Source: Roseicyclus sp. (GTDB lineage Bacteria > Pseudomonadota > Alphaproteobacteria > Rhodobacterales > Rhodobacteraceae). From it: a DNA stretch of 64,000 nt. The DNA is taken from contig JAGYJU010000020.1 in the NCBI GenBank assembly GCA_018401965.1, positions 372,001 through 436,000 on the forward strand. Direction: 5' to 3'. Both the position numbers and the translations under genes were made by a program. Shown piece by piece: positions 10,030 to 24,050 of the stretch (positions are counted from its first letter, which is position 1; each line of letters opens with the position of its first letter). Below the pieces are notes generated by a model. It ran no database searches, had not been told where the DNA came from, and saw only the letters and a list, made by a program, of their open reading frames with translations.

Positions 10030-11213
10030 ACGTGCGTCACGGGAACCAATCCGGTCAGATGGGCCAAGTTCTTGATGCCGATCTTGATATGGGCAAGGGG
10101 CCGGGCCTTTACCAGTTCCTTGTTCATATAGGCTTCGAAGGTCAGGCGCTGAACATCGATATCGTGGCACAGCGACACGAACCGTTCGCGCCGTTCATCG
10201 GATTTGTAATAGGCGTTCTGCATCGCGCCGAGAACCTTGAACACGGATTTATGGTCGCGCATGAACAGTTTGCGGGCAAGCTTCAGATCTTTGATCATCC
10301 CGGTCTGTAGCTTGGTGGCCGCCGCTATCGCGGCCACCCGGCCCCCGACCATGGCGTAATAGATGCCTTCACCGCTCGAGGGCGCGACGACGCCCGCGGC
10401 ATCGCCCGCCAGCACCACGTCGCGGCCATTGTCCCATTCATCCAATGGCTTGAGCGGGATCGGCGCGCCCTCGCGGCGGATGGTCTTGCAATCGGTCAGC
10501 CCGGACGCTTCGCGCAGGTCGGCGGTGGCCTTCTTCAGATCGACCTCGCGCAGGAAACTGCCCATGCCGATGCTGGCGGATTTGCCATGCGGGAAAACCC
10601 AGCCGTAGAAATCGGGGCTGATGCGGCCATCATAGATCACGTCGCAGCGGTCTGGGTGGTAATCGCCGCGCGGGCCCGGGGCCTCGACGATTTCATGGTA
10701 GGCAATCACATAGGGGATCTTGTCGCCGCCCTTGATTTCCGTGCGGGCCACGTTGGACCTGGCGCCATCGGCACCGATCACCATGCTGGTTGTCAGGCGG
10801 CGATCCTCGCCGCTGTCCTTGTCACGATAGTGAACATGGGTGCCATCCGCGTCGCGGGTGATCTTGGTATAGGTGCCGGTCACACGTTCGGCCCCTGCGG
10901 ATGCCGCGCGCACCCGCAGGAATTCGTCGAAATGTTCGCGGTCGACCATGCCGACAAAGCCGTTTTCAATCGGGATGTCGACGCGCCGACCGGTGGGTGA
11001 AATCATCCGGGCGGTGGTGATCTTGGCCACGATCTGATCGTCGGGAATGTCGAAATCGCGGATCAGGCGCGGCGGGATCGCACCGCCGCAAGGCTTGATC
11101 CGGCCCGCCCGATCAAGCAGCGCCACGCTATGGCCCGCGCGCGCCAGATCTTCGGCGGCGGTGGCACCCGATGGGCCACCGCCCACGACGACAACATCGT
11201 ATTTCATGGTCAT
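10026..11213 (-). CDS. bchP: Geranylgeranyl diphosphate/geranylgeranyl-bacteriochlorophyll reductase
   Basis: FAD-dependent reductase that hydrogenates the geranylgeranyl tail of bacteriochlorophyll to phytyl. The 395-residue protein opens with a Rossmann FAD motif VVVVGGGPSGATAAEDLA, then KPCGGAIPPRL, and has the second FAD motif DVVLAGDAAGVVAPSSGEG, all typical of BchP/ChlP. Start and stop overlap the neighbouring genes by 4 bases (ATGA) on both sides, showing tight coupling in bchG-MFS-bchP-idi. Confidence 0.97.
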   Translation of the reverse strand: MTMKYDVVVVGGGPSGATAAEDLARAGHSVALLDRAGRIKPCGGAIPPRLIRDFDIPDDQIVAKITTARMISPTGRRVDIPIENGFVGMVDREHFDEFLRVRAASAGAERVTGTYTKITRDADGTHVHYRDKDSGEDRRLTTSMVIGADGARSNVARTEIKGGDKIPYVIAYHEIVEAPGPRGDYHPDRCDVIYDGRISPDFYGWVFPHGKSASIGMGSFLREVDLKKATADLREASGLTDCKTIRREGAPIPLKPLDEWDNGRDVVLAGDAAGVVAPSSGEGIYYAMVGGRVAAIAAATKLQTGMIKDLKLARKLFMRDHKSVFKVLGAMQNAYYKSDERRERFVSLCHDIDVQRLTFEAYMNKELVKARPLAHIKIGIKNLAHLTGLVPVTHV

Positions 11214-12502
11214 TCCCCCGGAACAGGCGCGCCGGTCTGCGGCGACATGGATGTTTTGCCCTCCATCACCCGCAGCGCCATGACGGCGGCAGCCAGGTAA
11301 AGCAGCGCTTCGAACGTGAAAACCGCCCCAAAGGCGGTGGCATCATCGGTGACAAGCCGGGCCAGGTCGGCAAGGCCTGCCCCCGCAAGCCCGCCAAAGC
11401 CCGCGGCAATCGCCTGTGCCGCGCCCCATAGGCCCATGCGCGTGCCTTCGCGGGCATCGCGGCCTTCGCCGGCCAGGGCCATCATGCTGCCGATGGCGGC
11501 GACGGCGAACATGCCGTTGAAAAAGCCCAGGGTGACAACAGCGGGCACAAGCGGCGCATCCGGTCCAACCTGGCCAAGGGCGCTTACCCAGATCAGCGAC
11601 GCCGCCGACCCGATGCAGCCCAGCACCACCCAGGTCTTGAGTGCAAACAGCCGCAGCGCCGTGCCCGCGATACCGACCACGATCATGCCAAGGAACACGC
11701 CGCCATTCTGCGCGCCCGACAGCGTGGTGGATTGGCCGGGGGTGAAATTGAACACCAACCCCGAATAGGGTTCCAGGATCAGTTCCTGCATGAAATAGGC
11801 GGTCATGCTGAGAAAGACGAACAAGGTGAACATCCGCGCCTTGGGTTCGGCCCAAATCTCGCGCAGGCCATCCCAGAACGGGGCGCTTTCGGTTTCCGGT
11901 TGCGCGGTCACGCGGGCCTCGATGCCGCGCACGGCCAGGCAGGTCAGGGCGAAGGCCCCAAGCGTCACGACGCCCACGACCTCCATCAGGCGCAGCGGCG
12001 TGTAGGGATCAAGAAATTGCCCCGATACACCCGCCGTGACGGCGATGCCGAAGATCATCATCAGCCATGTGATCGTTGCGGCCGCTGGCCTGCGGCGCGG
12101 CGCGGTCGATGTCGCCAACAGCGCCAAAAGCGATGTGCCCGATGCCCCGACGCCCACGCCGATGGCCGCGTAAGCCAGGATCGAGATGATCAGCCCCAAG
12201 CTCGCCTGCGTTTCCATCACGACAACGCCGTAAGCTGCCGTAAGCCCGCCAAGCGCCAGAATGGCCATGCCGCCGATGATCCAGCGGGTGCGTTTGCAAC
12301 CGGTGTCGGATCTGTAGCCCCATTGCGGGCGCGTGATCTGAATGCCGTAATGCAGCGCGACCAGCGCACCGGGCAACACGGCGGGCAGCGCCAGTTCCAC
12401 GACCATCAACCGGTTCAGCGTCGAGGTGGTCAGCACCACGATCGCGCCAAGCGCCATCTGCACGAACCCAAGCCGGATGATCTGAAGCCACGATAGCGTC
12501 AT
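11210..12502 (-). CDS. BCH-family MFS membrane protein (PucC/LhaA-like) between bchG and bchP
   Basis: 430 residues with about 12 hydrophobic segments and the PucC/LhaA signatures LNRLMVVELALPAVLPG and PQWGYRSDTGCKRTRW. In Rhodobacter the equivalent gene (orf428, often called a bacteriochlorophyll synthase 44.5 kDa chain) lies at the same place. Members of this MFS subgroup help assemble light-harvesting complexes, perhaps by moving or delivering bacteriochlorophyll; its exact role is unsettled. ATGA overlaps join it to bchG upstream and bchP downstream. It is a paralogue of lhaA at 24739. Confidence 0.9.
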   Translation of the reverse strand: MTLSWLQIIRLGFVQMALGAIVVLTTSTLNRLMVVELALPAVLPGALVALHYGIQITRPQWGYRSDTGCKRTRWIIGGMAILALGGLTAAYGVVVMETQASLGLIISILAYAAIGVGVGASGTSLLALLATSTAPRRRPAAATITWLMMIFGIAVTAGVSGQFLDPYTPLRLMEVVGVVTLGAFALTCLAVRGIEARVTAQPETESAPFWDGLREIWAEPKARMFTLFVFLSMTAYFMQELILEPYSGLVFNFTPGQSTTLSGAQNGGVFLGMIVVGIAGTALRLFALKTWVVLGCIGSAASLIWVSALGQVGPDAPLVPAVVTLGFFNGMFAVAAIGSMMALAGEGRDAREGTRMGLWGAAQAIAAGFGGLAGAGLADLARLVTDDATAFGAVFTFEALLYLAAAVMALRVMEGKTSMSPQTGAPVPGE

Positions 12503-13422
12503 GGCCAGGTCTCCAACGACCGCACCGCAAAGGCGGTGACCATCATGCCCGACACGTAAAGCGTCACGCCGACACCGTTGTACCAGGGCGCGCGTCCCTT
12601 TGGATCGCGCAGCAAGACCTGCATCGCGTAGCCTTGGGCGATCAGCGACACGGCGATGGCCAGCCCGTGAACCGGGCGATCCCAGACCGCGAACAACAGC
12701 ACGAAGACGATCACCTGCGGCACCGCCATCACCACGCAGGCCAGTCTGGCCGCGCGGTCGGGGCCAAGCGTGACGGGCAGGGAATTGACGCCCATCTGCC
12801 GGTCGCCTTCCAGCGCCTTGAAATCATTCAGTGTCATGATGCCATGCGCGCCGATGCCGTAGAGGACTGCGACGATGATCACCGGCCAGGAAGGTGCGCC
12901 CGCGGCCAGAACAGCCGCGCCGGTGAACCAAGGAAGGGTTTCATAGGACAGCCCCACCAACCCCGGCCCCCACCAGCCTGATCGCTTCAGCCGCACGGGT
13001 TCGGCCGAATAGGCCCAGGCGGCCGCGATGGCCACAAGGGTGGCGCCAAAGCCCCAGGGGCCAAGCGCCAGGCCGATCAGCGCCGCCGCCGCCGACATGA
13101 TGATGGCGATCCACAACCCCCAACGGCCCGGAATGCGCCCCGAGGGGATCGGGCGATGCGGTTCGTTGATGGCGTCGACATGGCGGTCGCACCAATCATT
13201 TGCCGCCTGGCTCATGCCGCAGACGATGGGCCCGGCCAGGATCACGCCCAGGATCACGGCAAACCAATGCCCCGATGGGGCCACCCCGGCGGATACCGCA
13301 CCACAGACATAGGCCCACATCGGCGGGAACCAGGTGATCGGTTTCAACAGGGTCAGAACCGCCCGCGCTTCGGGCGTTGATCGTGCGGATGTCTGCGGGG
13401 CGAGGTCGGTCGTTACACTCAT
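12499..13422 (-). CDS. bchG: Bacteriochlorophyll a synthase (chlorophyll synthase family prenyltransferase)
   Basis: Attaches the geranylgeranyl/phytyl chain to bacteriochlorophyllide a. UbiA-type membrane prenyltransferase with about eight hydrophobic segments; the Mg-diphosphate binding motif NDWCDRHVDAINEPHRPIP sits at residues 75-93 and a second Asp-rich motif NDFKALEGDRQMG follows. The ATG at 13422 gives 307 residues; GTG at 13449 and ATG at 13434 are alternatives. None has a convincing ribosome site. A PpsR-type palindrome lies just before the start. First gene of the bchG-MFS-bchP-idi operon. Confidence 0.95.
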   Translation of the reverse strand: MSVTTDLAPQTSARSTPEARAVLTLLKPITWFPPMWAYVCGAVSAGVAPSGHWFAVILGVILAGPIVCGMSQAANDWCDRHVDAINEPHRPIPSGRIPGRWGLWIAIIMSAAAALIGLALGPWGFGATLVAIAAAWAYSAEPVRLKRSGWWGPGLVGLSYETLPWFTGAAVLAAGAPSWPVIIVAVLYGIGAHGIMTLNDFKALEGDRQMGVNSLPVTLGPDRAARLACVVMAVPQVIVFVLLFAVWDRPVHGLAIAVSLIAQGYAMQVLLRDPKGRAPWYNGVGVTLYVSGMMVTAFAVRSLETWP

Positions 13423-13425
13423 AGG

Positions 13426-13443
13426 TGTAAACATAGCCTGACA
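13426..13443 (-). promoter_or_regulatory. PpsR/CrtJ-type operator at the bchG start
   Basis: On the minus strand the sequence reads TGTCAGGCTATGTTTACA, matching the TGT-N12-ACA consensus of the PpsR/CrtJ repressor. It ends 4 bases before the ATG at 13422. A second GTGTAAACA half-like element lies 35 bases further upstream (about 13460-13468), forming a direct repeat. Repression of bchG by PpsR is inferred. Confidence 0.6.
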
Positions 13444-13536
13444 GTTCACGAGTCGGCAAGTGTAAACACAGGCTTACGCAACAGCACAAGCGCCCCATCC
13501 GGGGCCCTGTGTCAGGGTCGAAAATCTTGGAAAGGA

Positions 13537-14985
13537 TCAGCCGCCGCTGCGGTCGTTCTTGTTCAAAAGACCGTATTTGCGAAGCTTCACGTACAGCGAC
13601 TGGCGCGACAGGCCCAGCATTTCCGCCGCCGCAACCCGGTTGTTGTCGGTCAATTCAACGGCCGTTTCGATGCACATCTTTTCCACGACATCGGTCGTGG
13701 CCGCCACGATATCCTTGAGAGGTGCAGACCCGACAAGATCCATCACGTTGCGCATCGCATCGTCCGATACCGGGCCGGGGCCGGGGATAACGGAAGGCGA
13801 CGGATCGCGCACAACCTCCATCCGCGAGGTGTCGCGGATCACGAAGGCGAAGCCGGTCAGCCCGGAGGAATTCAGGTGCGTCGCCGAAAGCTCTACGGAC
13901 AATTGCGACCCGAATGCGCCTTCCAGCCGGGTGGCGTACATGCGCATCTTGCCCGCACGGGTCGCGTTGTCGGTCAAGACCTTCAGATCGACACTGCCCC
14001 GCGCCAGGAAATCGCCAAGTGATTTCCCCTTCACGTCCGATGCGCTGCCCGCGTCGGTCAGGTTGAGAAAGGAGTCATTGACCGAGCGAATGATGCCCAG
14101 GGCATCGGTGATGACGATTGCATCCGGTCCTTCGCGGAACAATTGCGCAAGATGCACGGACAGTTCGGCCGCAACGGTTTCGGCGCTTTTTTCCGTTTCG
14201 ATCCGGCACAACAGCGATTTGTCGCCCGCCGCACGGAACACGATCGGGTGGATCGCCACGTCGATCTTGCCGCGCCGGGTCTTGACCGCAACCGGGCCGC
14301 TTGCCTCGTCGCTGGCGGCCAGCACCAGACCTTCGATGAATTCACCGCGCCGGCGGCCATCGAATTCCTGTGTAAAGGCGCTGCCCGTCAGGGCATCGGC
14401 ATCGGCACCAAGAACCTGTGCCGCCGTGGCGTTCAGATCGACAATCCGCCCGGATGCGACATCGACCAGAACCAGCGCATCGCGCGACGCCTCCATGATG
14501 ACACGGTAGCGCGTTTCGTAATCGCGGTGGGTTTCGTAATCTTTTTCCAGCGCGAGCTGCGCCTTGACCAACCGGTGTTGAAGTTCCGCAATCGGTCGCA
14601 GGTCGCGGCCCAGCATCAGGATGATGTCGGGGTTGCCCGTTTTGTGCAGCGTATAGCGGATCGGGAATTCCCAATTCGCGTTGTCGAAATGATTGACCTC
14701 GATCGCGTCAACGGCGGTTTTCTGGCCCTTGCGATAGGCGTCAAGCTGGGTTTCCAGTTTCGACAGGCTGTCCTCGGCCATGAATTCGCGAATATCGCGG
14801 TCTTTCCAATGGTCCAGACGGCCAAGCGTGGGGTTCAGCGGGTTGACGATGACGGATTTGACCGTGCCGCCTGTATCAAGAACGATGGCAAGATCGGCGG
14901 CGGTGGTCACGATTTCGTTGAACTGTTCGGGGGCAATCGCCGGCGTCACCGGTTGGGCCAGGAAATCTGATCCACGCGTGTTCAT
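13537..14985 (-). CDS. ppsR: PpsR/CrtJ transcriptional regulator of photosynthesis genes
   Basis: Redox-responsive repressor that binds TGT-N12-ACA and silences bch, crt and light-harvesting genes under oxygen. The 482-residue protein (from ATG 14985; ATG 14994 is an alternative) has an N-terminal PAS-like part (FNEIVTTAADLAIVLD), two further PAS domains (about 150-270 and 275-395) and a C-terminal Fis-type helix-turn-helix NRVAAAEMLGLSRQSLYVKL. The only two cysteines, Cys260 (LLCRIE) and Cys438 (KMCIE), sit where the redox disulfide cysteines of Rhodobacter PpsR lie. It follows ppaA by 13 bases, in one transcript. Confidence 0.95.
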   Translation of the reverse strand: MNTRGSDFLAQPVTPAIAPEQFNEIVTTAADLAIVLDTGGTVKSVIVNPLNPTLGRLDHWKDRDIREFMAEDSLSKLETQLDAYRKGQKTAVDAIEVNHFDNANWEFPIRYTLHKTGNPDIILMLGRDLRPIAELQHRLVKAQLALEKDYETHRDYETRYRVIMEASRDALVLVDVASGRIVDLNATAAQVLGADADALTGSAFTQEFDGRRRGEFIEGLVLAASDEASGPVAVKTRRGKIDVAIHPIVFRAAGDKSLLCRIETEKSAETVAAELSVHLAQLFREGPDAIVITDALGIIRSVNDSFLNLTDAGSASDVKGKSLGDFLARGSVDLKVLTDNATRAGKMRMYATRLEGAFGSQLSVELSATHLNSSGLTGFAFVIRDTSRMEVVRDPSPSVIPGPGPVSDDAMRNVMDLVGSAPLKDIVAATTDVVEKMCIETAVELTDNNRVAAAEMLGLSRQSLYVKLRKYGLLNKNDRSGG

Positions 14986-14998
14986 ACGATCCATATCC

Positions 14999-15823
14999 TT
15001 ACCGCCGGTCAAATCGTGTACCGGCGTGGCCAGTCGTTTCAAGTGACGGGGCCTCCCACCCCGCGCCTACAAGCCCGCACAGCCGCAGCGCGGATCCCGC
15101 GTCACGCGCAACATGATCCGCCCCGGTTACCGCAAGAACATCAACGTTGCGGTCAAGGATGGCCCCGCCGATGAAGACCGGTGTCACCCTTGATACGGTA
15201 GCGCGAATTATGTCCACCAATTCCCTTGCCGATGCAAGCGATCTGCGCCCGGCCACCGTGATACCGATCATCGAATAACGCCCTTTACGCAAGGTAAGCG
15301 CGATATCCCTCGGGTGCTGATCGATCGCGATGTCCACGTGAAACCCCATGCGACGCCACTGATCTGCAAGCACAAAGGCACCCAACGTGTGATGTTCGGC
15401 CTTTGGAATGATCAGCAGGATCGTCGGCGCGGCCTCTGGCAGGCGCTGGCGCGTCTTGTCGTGCCAGCCCAGCGCGCGCACCGCTTCCTGAAGCCGGGCG
15501 GCGCCGATCGTGACATTGGCGAAACTGATATGGTCAGATGCCCAGCGTTCGCCCATCAGCCGCGCAACGGCGGGGATGATGTGGTCGATGATATCGTCGA
15601 TCGGCACGCCATCCTGGCGCAGCCGCAACAAGAGATCGTGACGCTGATCTTCGTCCGACGAGACGAAGGCGTCGAACAACCGTTCCAGGCGATTGGCAAG
15701 CCCGTCACTGCGGCCAGGGCCGTGCGCTGCCAGCACTGCGATTGCGCGCTGTGCCAGTCGCTGGACTTCCGCACCCTCAATCACGAGAGGGGCGATCGCA
15801 ATGGTCCGCGTATCGTCTTTCAT
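14999..15823 (-). CDS. ppaA: PpaA/AerR, B12-domain antirepressor of PpsR
   Basis: Regulator that modulates PpsR/CrtJ; related AerR/PpaA proteins bind cobalamin through a SCHIC/B12-like domain. The 275-residue protein (ATG 15823) has a helical N-terminal region with an MtaA/B12-cap-like segment (DDIIDHIIPAVARLMGERW) and a Rossmann-like C-terminal half (TILLIIPKAEHHTLGAFVLA ... VTPVFIGGA). The classical DxHxxG B12 motif is absent, as in the family; the His-His at AEHHTLG is a candidate axial ligand region. It is upstream of ppsR in the same operon and divergent from bchF. Confidence 0.88.
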   Translation of the reverse strand: MKDDTRTIAIAPLVIEGAEVQRLAQRAIAVLAAHGPGRSDGLANRLERLFDAFVSSDEDQRHDLLLRLRQDGVPIDDIIDHIIPAVARLMGERWASDHISFANVTIGAARLQEAVRALGWHDKTRQRLPEAAPTILLIIPKAEHHTLGAFVLADQWRRMGFHVDIAIDQHPRDIALTLRKGRYSMIGITVAGRRSLASARELVDIIRATVSRVTPVFIGGAILDRNVDVLAVTGADHVARDAGSALRLCGLVGAGWEAPSLETTGHAGTRFDRR

Positions 15824-15922
15824 GTGATGCCACCGCTTGCGCCCCCCTCCAACGTCATTCTGTCGTCTCGCGTTGGTCGGGCAGCAATTGGTTTGGATAA
15901 GTGTCGCCCATCCAAGCTCTTC

Positions 15923-15955
15923 TGTCAAAGTAAATTGACATAGTATCGATTTCAA
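15923..15955 (-). promoter_or_regulatory. ppaA-ppsR promoter with overlapping PpsR operator
   Basis: The perfect palindromic-ended site TGTCAAAGTAAATTGACA (15923-15940) fits TGT-N12-ACA. On the minus strand a promoter is visible: TTGAAA (15955-15950), 17-base spacer, TACTTT (15932-15927), so the operator covers the -10 element. This would make ppaA-ppsR autoregulated. The hexamers are read by eye and unproven. Confidence 0.6.
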
Positions 15956-16065
15956 GGGGCGCCGATCCGGCCCCATGTCTTTTTTTCCCTAATTTTTAAG
16001 TGGAAATCGAGGGTCCGGGGCCAAGGGAACCAGTGCCCACCCGGGCCCATGTTGCGGCACGAGGG

Positions 16066-16106
16066 TGTAAGTTTTAATTGACACTCTGTCCCTGACAGGG
16101 CTAGTT
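16066..16106 (+). promoter_or_regulatory. bchF operon promoter with PpsR operator
   Basis: TGTAAGTTTTAATTGACA (16066-16083) matches TGT-N12-ACA. Its last six bases, TTGACA (16078-16083), form a consensus -35, followed after 17 bases by CTAGTT (16101-16106) as a weak -10. The spacer itself holds a perfect CTGTC-CCT-GACAG palindrome (16086-16098). The bchF ATG is 32 bases downstream. PpsR would block the -35 directly. Confidence 0.6.
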
Positions 16107-16138
16107 TTTGTGTAACGTTCAAAGGAATCGAACTTCGC

Positions 16139-19511
<3,373 letters not shown>

Positions 19512-19522
<11 letters not shown>

Positions 19523-22500
19523 TGGCGATCATATTCCCGGCTACCGGGTCGTGATCGTCACGCTGGACAGCCATGCCGCTGGCCCAGCGGCGCGCGTTTC
19601 CGAACGGTTGACCGGCGAATTTCCCGGCCTGAACGTCAGCGTTCATGCCGCCGCCGAATGGGCCGAAAACCCCGCCGCGCTGCAAGAGGCGCGGATTGCG
19701 ATCCGCCATGGCGATATCATCATCGCCAACCTGTTGTTCATCGAGGAACATATCACCGCGATCCTGCCAGACCTGGTGGCCCGCCGCGATCACTGCGACG
19801 CGATGATCGGGGTGATTTCCGCGCGCGAAATCGTGCAGCTGACCCGCATGGGCGACCTCGACATGATGAAGCCCGCGACCGGGCCGATGCGGCTTTTGAA
19901 GAAGCTGCGCGGGACCAAGTCACCGTCTTCGAATTCCGGCGAAAAGCAGATGAAGCTTTTGCGCCGCCTGCCCAAGATCCTCAAGTTCATCCCCGGCAAG
20001 GCGCAGGATCTGCGCGCCTGGTTCCTGACCATGCAATATTGGCTGGGCGGGTCCGATGACAATGTCGAACAGATGGTGCGCTTTCTGGTCGGAAGCTATG
20101 CCAGCGACCGCGCTTTCAAGGGCGCACGTGCCGCCGCGCCCATCGATTACCCCGAGGTGGGCCTGTATCACCCCGACTTGCCGGGCCACCGGATCGTGAC
20201 CGATGCTGCCGCCCTGCCGCAACCCGCCAACCCGGTTGCGACCGTCGGCCTGTTGATGATGCGCAGCTATGTTCTGGCCTCGGACACGGCGCATTACGAT
20301 GGCGTGATCCGCAAGATGCAGGCCGCTGGCCTTGCGGTCATTCCCGCCTTTGCCGGCGGTCTCGACAGCCGCCCGGCGATGGCCGAATATTTCGGTCACG
20401 GCCGGATCGACGCCTTGGTCTCGTTGACCGGGTTCAGCCTGATCGGCGGCCCGGCCTATAATGACAGCGCCGCCGCCGTTTCGGTTCTGAAAGACCTTGA
20501 TGTCCCCTATATCGCCGCCCATGCGCTGGAATTCCAGACGCTGGGGCAATGGGCGTCTTGCGCGGGCGGGCTTGGCCCGGTGGAAACCACGATGCTGGTC
20601 GCCCTGCCGGAAATCGATGGCGCGACCAACCCGACCGTCTTTGGTGGCCGTCATGGGCCTGATGGCTGCGATGGCTGTTCGCACAAATGCCCGCGCGTAT
20701 CCGACACCAAGGCGATGGCGCCCTGTGTCGAACGGATCGACAGCCTTGTGGAAAAGACCCGGCGCATGGCGGTTCTGCGGCGCAAGGCCAATGCCGACAA
20801 AAAGGTGGGGATCGTCCTGTTCGGCTTTCCGCCCAATGCGGGTGCCGTGGGCACCGCCGCTTACCTCAGCGTGTTTGAAAGCCTGTTCAACACCCTGACC
20901 CGGATGAAGGCCGATGGCTACGCCGTCGAGGTTCCGGCAACGGTCGATGATCTGCGCGCTGCCGTGTTGCAAGGCAATGCCAAGCAATATGGGCAAGAGG
21001 CCAATGTTGCCGCCCATGTCGATGCCGATACCATCGTGCGCAACACGCCGCCGCTCAAGGCGATCGAGGCGGTCTGGGGCCCCGCGCCCGGCAAGATCCA
21101 GTCGGATGGGCGGGGTGTGTTCATTCTTGGCCAACAGTTCGGGAATGTCTTTGTGGGCGTGCAGCCGACCTTTGGCTACGAAGGCGACCCGATGCGCCTG
21201 TTGTTCGAACACGGGTTCGCGCCGACCCATGCCTTTACGCAGTTCTACATGTGGCTGCGCAACACCTATCGCGCCGATGTGTTGCTGCATTTCGGCATGC
21301 ATGGCGCGCTGGAATTCATGCCCGGCAAACAGGCGGGCATGGGCGCGCGCGATTGGCCCGACCGGTTGATCGGCGAATTGCCCAATGTTTATCTTTACGC
21401 CTCCAACAACCCGTCCGAGGCGACGCTGGCCAAGCGCCGGTCGAATGCCGTGACGATCACCCATCTGACCCCGCCCTTGGCCCAAGCGGGCCTGTACAAG
21501 GGCCTGTTGGATCTGAAGGACAGCCTGACCCGGTGGCGCGCAACCGCGCCCGATGCGCATGAACGCGCCGATCTGGCGGAATTGATCGCCACCCAAGCCG
21601 AAGCGGTCGATCTGTCGGAACGCAACCCCGACAAGCTTTGGCTGACGCTTCTGGAAACCGAAGATGCGTTGATCCCCCATGGGCTGCATGTCGTGGGCCG
21701 CCCCATCGCCGAGGCGGAGTTGCAGGAACATCTGCGGGTGATGGCCGAAACAGACCCTGACACGCGGGTTCGGATCGAACATCTGTTGCGGCAGGAAACC
21801 GAGCTGACCGGCCTGATGCGCGCACTGTCGGCCCGGTACATCGAACCTGTTCCGGGCGGTGACCTGATCCGGTCGCCCGAGGTTTTGCCGACGGGCCGCA
21901 ACATCCATGCCTTCGATCCCTTCCGGATGCCCACCGCATTCGCGCTGCAAGATGGCGCACGGCAGGCGCAGCGCCTGATCGCGGCGGCGGGCACGATGCC
22001 ACGCTCCGTGGCCTTGGTTCTGTGGGGTTCCGACAACATCAAATCCGATGGCGGGCCGATTTCGCAGGCACTGGCCCTGATGGGCGCAAAGCCCCGCTTT
22101 GACGGCTATGGGCGGCTCTGCGGGGCCGATCTGATCCCGCTTGCGGAACTTGGCCGCCCGCGCATCGACGTGGTGATGACGCTGTCGGGGATTTTCCGCG
22201 ACCTGTTGCCCTTGCAGACCCGGATGCTGGCCGAGGCGGCACACAAGGCCGCCACCGCCGATGAACCGGTCGAGATGAATTTCGTCCGCGCCCATGCGCT
22301 GGATTATGCCGCCACCATGGGCGTCGGCATGGAAGAGGCGGCACTGCGCGTCTTTTCCAATGCCGAGGGCGCCTATGGGTCCAATGTCAACCAACTGGTC
22401 GATAGCGGCGCCTGGGGCGAAGAGGATGAATTGGCCGATGCCTACCAGGCGCGGAAATCCTTTGCCTATGGGCTGGACGGCAAGGCGCACAAGAACGCCG

Positions 22501-23075
22501 GGTTGTTGCAGGCCACGCTGAAAGATGTCGACATCGCCTATCAGAACCTTGAATCGGTCGAATTGGGCGTCACCACGGTTGACCATTATTTCGACACGTT
22601 GGGCGGCATTTCGCGCGCCGTGAAACGCGCCAAGGGCGGGGTAGAGGCACCGGTGTTCATCGGCGACCAGACCCGCGGCGAAGGCAAGGTGCGCACGCTC
22701 AAGGAACAGGTCGCGCTGGAAACCCGCAGCCGGTCGTTGAACCCCAAGTGGTTCGAGGGCTTGCTCAAGCATGGCCATGAAGGCGTGCGCCAGATCGAGG
22801 CACAGGTGACCAACACGCTGGGATGGTCGGCCACCACGGGGCAGGTCGATCCTTGGGTCTATCAACGCCTGTCCGAAACCTTCGTGCTGGATGAAGAGAT
22901 GCGTCGCCGCCTGGCGGCGCTCAACCCGCAGGCCTCGGCCCGCATGGCCAACCGCCTGATCGAGGCGTTCGAACGGAATTACTGGCACCCCGATGAGGCC
23001 ACTTTGGCCGCGCTTCAGGCTGGCGCGGACGAGCTTGAGGATACGCTCGAGGGTCTCAACGTGGCTGCCGAATAG
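19512..23075 (+). CDS. bchH: Magnesium chelatase subunit H
   Basis: Large porphyrin-binding catalytic subunit of magnesium chelatase, inserting Mg into protoporphyrin IX with BchD and BchI. 1187 residues, the normal size, with an uninterrupted frame. The N-terminal domain ([20 protein letters not shown]) and the long CobN-like body are present, including [18 protein letters not shown] and the [18 protein letters not shown] block around the active-site histidines and glutamates. The start overlaps the 3' end of bchB; bchL follows after 15 bases. Confidence 0.97.

Positions 23076-24049
<974 letters not shown>

Positions 24050-24050
<1 letters not shown>

Noticed and set aside
19920..22988. 1022-codon open frame on the minus strand
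   Set aside because: It is antisense to bchH; GC-rich codon bias keeps the opposite frame open and its translation (His/Arg/Gly-rich) resembles no protein.
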